10,175 nucleotides of DNA from JBAXRT01 sp037131065 (lineage in GTDB: Bacteria; Bacteroidota; Bacteroidia; Bacteroidales; FEN-979). Below the pieces are notes generated by a model that saw nothing but the letters and a program-made list of their open reading frames with translations, had not been told where the DNA came from and ran no database searches. Of the stretch, positions 7,087 to 10,175 are shown piece by piece; position 1 is the first letter of the stretch, and each line of letters starts with the position of its first letter. Both the position numbers and the translations under genes were made by a program. Where the stretch lies: positions 1 through 10,175 of the forward strand of contig JBAXRT010000110.1 of NCBI GenBank assembly GCA_037131065.1, written 5' to 3'.

Positions 7087-8017
7087 TTTTGTTTCCGTTG
7101 TATTTAGTTATTCCGTCAAGCCAGTGGATCAGGTTCAGCACAAACTGACCATTCTGAGGTGCTGTTTCCGAATTGATCCCTACTCGGAACGTTCCGTTGA
7201 CAAGTTGGGCTGTGAACATGGCAGCCTCGCCGAATAAAGCGACTTTCCCCTTGCCATAATTGGCGATTGCACCCTGGTAATAACCCTTCAGGGGTTGCGC
7301 CGGAGTATTTTCGCTGAACTTCCATGCAGTATCTGGTTGCAGAGAACGGTCGTTGTCGCCGAAACGAAGGACTCCGGTTGCCCCATAAGGGATGCTAAAT
7401 GCCGACCCTGTAAAGGTAGCAACAGAATCAATTTTTTCATAATCCAGGAGGCCTAAAACTGCAGGAGACGGTTCAAGGGTTTTGTCTTTCCGATAAAAGA
7501 CTGATGGCGGCCATTTTGGAACACCGGTAAATGCAAACCCGTTCAGAAATCCGAATCCCAAAGCCTTTCCCAGGTCAGTCGCGGCACCGGCAAAGGGCAT
7601 GTGATCGGCAATCAGCAAAAGGTGGCCGCCTGCTTTAACCCACTGTTCAATCACCCGGATCTCCTGTCCGGAGAAAGCAGAAGGAGTGGGCAGGATCCAG
7701 TTGTCTGTGTTTGACGAATCGAGAGCATTGGCGATCACGAGAATTTTACATCCTCTTAAAACATCTTCCGACAGGATTGGTTTTGAAAGACCTTTCACAT
7801 TGTAGCCATCCTTTGTCAGCAGATTGCTGAAGGCCCTGAATCCACCGTTCTTCGTATGAAAATTGTTGTGGGCTTCGTCGATCATGACAAGGGGACCTCT
7901 CCCGGGCTGGTAGGCGCTTTGCCTGATGGGATATTCAAATGCTGTGTCGGGCAGCTGCTGGGCCGTGGCGGAGAATATCATGAGCACACAGGCAACAAAG
8001 GATAAAGCTAATTTCAT
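7076..8017 (-). CDS. Exported DUF4350-like protein with glutamine-amidotransferase-like fold
   Basis: The protein has 313 residues. The signal peptide MKLALSFVACVLMIF... is likely cleaved after SATA (about 19). The mature part opens with GPLVMIDEAHNNFHTKNGGF (about 41-60), followed by FSNLLTKDGYNV, typical of the DUF4350/GATase1-like family. It continues with VEQWVKAGGHLLLIADHMPF (about 126-145), the beta-strand and turn in which related proteins place an active-site region, and ends with GKGKVALFGEAAMFTAQL and a FVLNLIHWL helix. No catalytic Cys is evident at the usual nucleophile elbow, so a binding or scaffolding role is as likely as enzymatic activity. The gene starts 14 bp after the phosphoesterase stop and overlaps the protease start, placing it mid-operon. 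Family assignment comes from recognised motifs and is moderately sure; the function is unknown. Confidence 0.75.
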   Translation of the reverse strand: MKLALSFVACVLMIFSATAQQLPDTAFEYPIRQSAYQPGRGPLVMIDEAHNNFHTKNGGFRAFSNLLTKDGYNVKGLSKPILSEDVLRGCKILVIANALDSSNTDNWILPTPSAFSGQEIRVIEQWVKAGGHLLLIADHMPFAGAATDLGKALGFGFLNGFAFTGVPKWPPSVFYRKDKTLEPSPAVLGLLDYEKIDSVATFTGSAFSIPYGATGVLRFGDNDRSLQPDTAWKFSENTPAQPLKGYYQGAIANYGKGKVALFGEAAMFTAQLVNGTFRVGINSETAPQNGQFVLNLIHWLDGITKYNGNKNAH

Positions 8018-8031
8018 GATAAACTTTTAAA

Positions 8032-8805
8032 TTAAACCCTTCCTGTTTTCAGCCATTTTGCCCAATCCGGGCGGTTGTTTTTTAAAGCGCAGCAGACGGC
8101 TTTATCAGTATCATAAGGTACTGCAACTTGATCAATCGATATTTTGCCCTCATTCAAATCGACCAGAGAATATCGGGCAAAGTTGCAGAAATTCTCAATT
8201 CGATGATATACCGGAAACTCATCTTCAAAGGCAGGACATCCGACACTCCCTGGATTGACAATGACCTTGCCGGGAATCTGAACCACCCTTTGGATATGAC
8301 TATGCCCACAAAAAATGATCATTTCATTTACTCCCTGAACCAGGTGCTGCAACTCATCCTGGCTTCTTGAAGTTACGTGGCCATCAGATATTTGCTCTGT
8401 CAGGTAGGTAATGTCAGAAGATGGTGACCCATGGCAAATGAAAATACCGGGAACCGGTACGATCGTATCCTGTAATGAAGCAAGCCAGTCGAGTGCCACA
8501 TCAGATATCTCTTTTCTAACGTAATCCATGGTTGTGCCGGTATGATCCTTTTCGAGGATTAACCTGTCTTCATTACCCGAAATGCTAATGATATCTATGG
8601 ATTTGATCAAATCATGAGTTCCCTTTGGGTCCAGAGGGCCATAATAGGTATCACCCAGGTTCAAAATCATACATGGTTGTCTCTTATGGATATCATCCAG
8701 AACTTTTTCAAGGGCCCAGGAATTCCCGTGGATGTCGGACAAAAGGGCTATTTTTATTTTTCCTTTTGGCTTTGTTTTTACAGTTGCCTTTTTACTCCAA
8801 TGCAT
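8032..8805 (-). CDS. Cytosolic calcineurin-like metallophosphoesterase (YfcE/MJ0936-type)
   Basis: The protein has 257 residues and no signal peptide, unlike its neighbours. After a Lys-rich N-terminal tail (about 1-18) come all the binuclear-metal motifs: Asp24 and His26 in SDIHGN, Asp52 in NLGDTYYGP, Asn78 in SGNED, His125 in FICHGSPSS, His168 and His170 in CGHSHIQ, and then VNPGSVGCPA. The order and spacing match the small phosphodiesterases of the YfcE/MJ0936 group (Metallophos_2). The third motif reads GNED where GNHD or GNHE is usual; the metal-binding Asn is kept, and the group tolerates variation at the His. It hydrolyses a phosphomonoester or phosphodiester of unknown identity. The only in-frame ATG before the first motif is at 8805. 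The gene follows the MBL gene after 62 bp and precedes DUF4350 by 14 bp. Confidence 0.9.
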   Translation of the reverse strand: MHWSKKATVKTKPKGKIKIALLSDIHGNSWALEKVLDDIHKRQPCMILNLGDTYYGPLDPKGTHDLIKSIDIISISGNEDRLILEKDHTGTTMDYVRKEISDVALDWLASLQDTIVPVPGIFICHGSPSSDITYLTEQISDGHVTSRSQDELQHLVQGVNEMIIFCGHSHIQRVVQIPGKVIVNPGSVGCPAFEDEFPVYHRIENFCNFARYSLVDLNEGKISIDQVAVPYDTDKAVCCALKNNRPDWAKWLKTGRV

Positions 8806-8867
8806 TTAATACAGATTCTTTAAGGAACATGCGGCCCACCTGAGGTATCCGGTATTTATGTCATGGG

Positions 8868-9746
8868 TTACCTGTTTTCCCTCTCTCTCACGATAGTCCT
8901 TTTTTCACCGGGATGGGTAAACACAAACATTTCGGGGATGCTCTTGATAACCGACCGGTAATACTCCCCTTTGCCCGGCGCGATATGCATGAAGATGATG
9001 TTTTTTGCATGGATATTTTCTTCAATCAGCTTAAGCCCCTCGGGCTTGAGGAAGACCCGGTCGAAAAATGCCACATCGATCTCCCCGGCAGCAAGGTCGT
9101 ACCTGCTGAACTGTGTTTTGTTCTCGACAGATCCGTCGCCTGTATGGAGAAAAGTAAATCCGTCTGCCTTGATCATGTAACCGAAATTTTCGACATTCTG
9201 ATGAAGATCGATTGACTTGCCGCTCACAGAATCCTTCTCATACCAGGAACCGTGCTTCAACCTCAGGACCCGTATGCTGGCCTCGCGGATAAACAAAGTA
9301 GTATCGAAAATAGTCCCGGATCTTAAGGCATGGATATTACCAGAAACCGATGCATATTCCTTATTTTTCATTAATACTTCGTTTACCTGTTCCGGACAAA
9401 CGAGCACGGCGTTGGAATTTTTTTGCAGAAAGTTGATTATAAGCGGCGCCCAGAAATGGTCCGAATGGCTGTGGGTCACGAGAATAATTTCAATGTCATT
9501 GAATGGCTTGATTCCATTGAACATCAGGTTCATCAGGGAATCACCTGGCTGATCACACCAGTTCCCCTCGATGTTACCGAAAAGAGCGTCGATGAGTATT
9601 TTGTGTTTCGCAGTTTCCAGGAGGAATCCCTCATTTGCGATATAGGTGATCGTGGAGCTATCGGCAAGCTGCTGTGACCAGGATGAGACTGAGATCATCA
9701 GGAAGATGATTATAAAAGCAGATTTCTTAAACATAGGCGTTTTCAT
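8868..9746 (-). CDS. Exported metallo-beta-lactamase-fold hydrolase
   Basis: The protein has 292 residues from the ATG at 9746. The frame extends to a TTG at 9764, but AAAGGA just upstream sits about 7 nt from the 9746 ATG, one of the few clear Shine-Dalgarno sites in the window, so this start is preferred over the ATG at 9752. The signal peptide (about 1-24) ends in SSWSQ. The MBL fold follows: TYIANEGFLLET and ILIDALFG (strand motifs), THSHSDHF with ligands His92, His94, Asp96 and His97, His165 in RLKHGSW, Asp204 in LHTGDG, and His254 in FMHIAPG. All metal ligands are present, so a di-zinc hydrolase is likely. It resembles the UlaG-like/general MBL hydrolase group rather than true beta-lactamases. 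The location is periplasmic. The start is 18 bp after the PD40 gene stop. The substrate is unknown. Confidence 0.9.
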   Translation of the reverse strand: MKTPMFKKSAFIIIFLMISVSSWSQQLADSSTITYIANEGFLLETAKHKILIDALFGNIEGNWCDQPGDSLMNLMFNGIKPFNDIEIILVTHSHSDHFWAPLIINFLQKNSNAVLVCPEQVNEVLMKNKEYASVSGNIHALRSGTIFDTTLFIREASIRVLRLKHGSWYEKDSVSGKSIDLHQNVENFGYMIKADGFTFLHTGDGSVENKTQFSRYDLAAGEIDVAFFDRVFLKPEGLKLIEENIHAKNIIFMHIAPGKGEYYRSVIKSIPEMFVFTHPGEKRTIVRERENR

Positions 9747-9752
9747 GATCAT

Positions 9753-9759
9753 TCCTTTA
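9753..9759 (-). promoter_or_regulatory. Ribosome binding site deciding the MBL hydrolase start
   Basis: On the minus strand, AAAGGA lies just before ATGATCATG. Its distance of about 7 nt to the ATG at 9746 is suitable, while the ATG at 9752 is too close, so it favours the 9746 start. Confidence 0.5.
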
Positions 9760-9764
9760 AACAA

Positions 9765-10175
9765 TTAATTCCTAGGTGACACATCATAAATTATTTTTGC
9801 ATCAATCCAGTAAATATCCGTCGATCCGTTGCCTGGTCTGATAAGCTCTTCATGATAACGGGAATAATCCAGGGGTTTTTCCGGTGGGGCTATCGATGTG
9901 GCTCCTGAACTTGTGAAGAACAGGTATTTACCGTCCGGGGTAATGGAAGGGCAAAGATCCCAGCCGGATGTATTGACCTTGCTGCCCAGGTTCTTTGCCT
10001 TTGTCCAACTCCCGTCATTACTGTGAAAACTGATGTAAAGGTCAGAGCCACCATATCCGCCGGGTGCGTTTGAAGAGACGATAAGGAACCGTTCATCAGG
10101 ATCTATGAATGCATCGAAATTCCAGGTGCCGATATTTATTTCCGGACCCAGCTTTTCAGCAGGGGCATAGATCCC
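9765..10175 (-). CDS. PD40 (WD40-like beta-propeller) protein, C-terminal part
   Basis: The frame is open from the right edge to a TAA at 9767-9765, giving the last 136 residues; the start lies outside the window. It contains TolB-like PD40 blades: DAFIDPDERFLIVSSN followed by GGSDLYISFHSNDGSW, then NTSGWDLCPSITPDGKYLFF, and a closing DIYWIDAKII strand. This C-terminal ending recurs in exported Bacteroidota PD40 proteins. Such propellers are usually protein- or ligand-binding modules in the periplasm or outer membrane; the substrate and any N-terminal domain are not visible. The next gene in the transcription direction (MBL hydrolase) begins 18 bp later, so the two are probably co-transcribed. 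The assignment rests on the repeated SPDG/TPDGKYLFF-type strands. Confidence 0.85.
   Translation of the reverse strand, partial: GIYAPAEKLGPEINIGTWNFDAFIDPDERFLIVSSNAPGGYGGSDLYISFHSNDGSWTKAKNLGSKVNTSGWDLCPSITPDGKYLFFTSSGATSIAPPEKPLDYSRYHEELIRPGNGSTDIYWIDAKIIYDVSPRN

Noticed and set aside
8815..8826. Imperfect palindrome TTCTTTAAGGAA before the phosphoesterase gene
   Set aside because: Short, A/T-rich and imperfect; neither a convincing operator nor a terminator.
9890..10096. 68-residue minus-strand open frame
   Set aside because: Same strand but a different frame from the PD40 protein, which reads cleanly from the window edge with beta-propeller motifs.

Overview
The window looks like an ordinary chromosomal segment of a Bacteroidota (Bacteroidetes) bacterium, probably Bacteroidales-like or a relative. 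The evidence is an RprX/RprY-type kinase and regulator pair, a DUF1573 protein, an NhaD antiporter, many Sec-exported hydrolases whose signal peptides end near Gln, start codons preceded mostly by A/T-rich leaders rather than strong Shine-Dalgarno sites, and a plausible TTTG / TAnnTTTG-type promoter. There is no rRNA, tRNA, transposase, phage gene or CRISPR array. No gene-free stretch exceeds 300 bases; the largest is the roughly 213-bp divergent region at 3662-3874.

Layout. From 1 to 3661 everything reads on the minus strand, in transcription order: a DUF1573 exported protein (3661-3206), an S41 peptidase with a TPR tail (3102-1699), an NhaD-family Na+/H+ antiporter (1643-360), and the first 109 codons of a lipoprotein with a jelly-roll sugar-binding-like domain, cut by the left edge (326-1). 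A divergent control region follows, and then a plus-strand two-component pair: an inner-membrane sensor kinase (3875-5161) overlapped by 11 bp by its OmpR-type response regulator (5151-5846). From 5860 to the right edge the genes are again on the minus strand, in transcription order: a PD40 beta-propeller protein (C-terminal 136 residues only), an exported metallo-beta-lactamase-fold hydrolase, a cytosolic metallophosphoesterase, an exported DUF4350 protein, and an exported aspartyl protease with a PDZ domain. Gaps here are short (18 and 14 bp, one overlap, one 62-bp gap), so one or two operons are likely. The cluster converges on the response regulator gene with only 13 bp between stops.

The most notable signal is not a gene. 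Between the DUF1573 gene and the kinase gene, six direct copies of a WTGTWAA-like heptamer start at 3741, 3752, 3762, 3773, 3783 and 3794, spaced 11-10-11-10-11 bp. This is one copy per helical turn on one DNA face. OmpR/PhoB-family regulators bind tandem direct repeats with this period, and such a regulator is encoded immediately downstream, so this is probably its operator. It could control both the kinase-regulator pair and the divergent DUF1573-S41-NhaD genes. A second non-coding signal is a 9-bp inverted repeat whose arm directly abuts the nhaD start codon.

The coding genes belong to recognisable families. I do not see a clear new multi-gene system. The exported-hydrolase cluster and the helically phased operator are the best candidates for follow-up.
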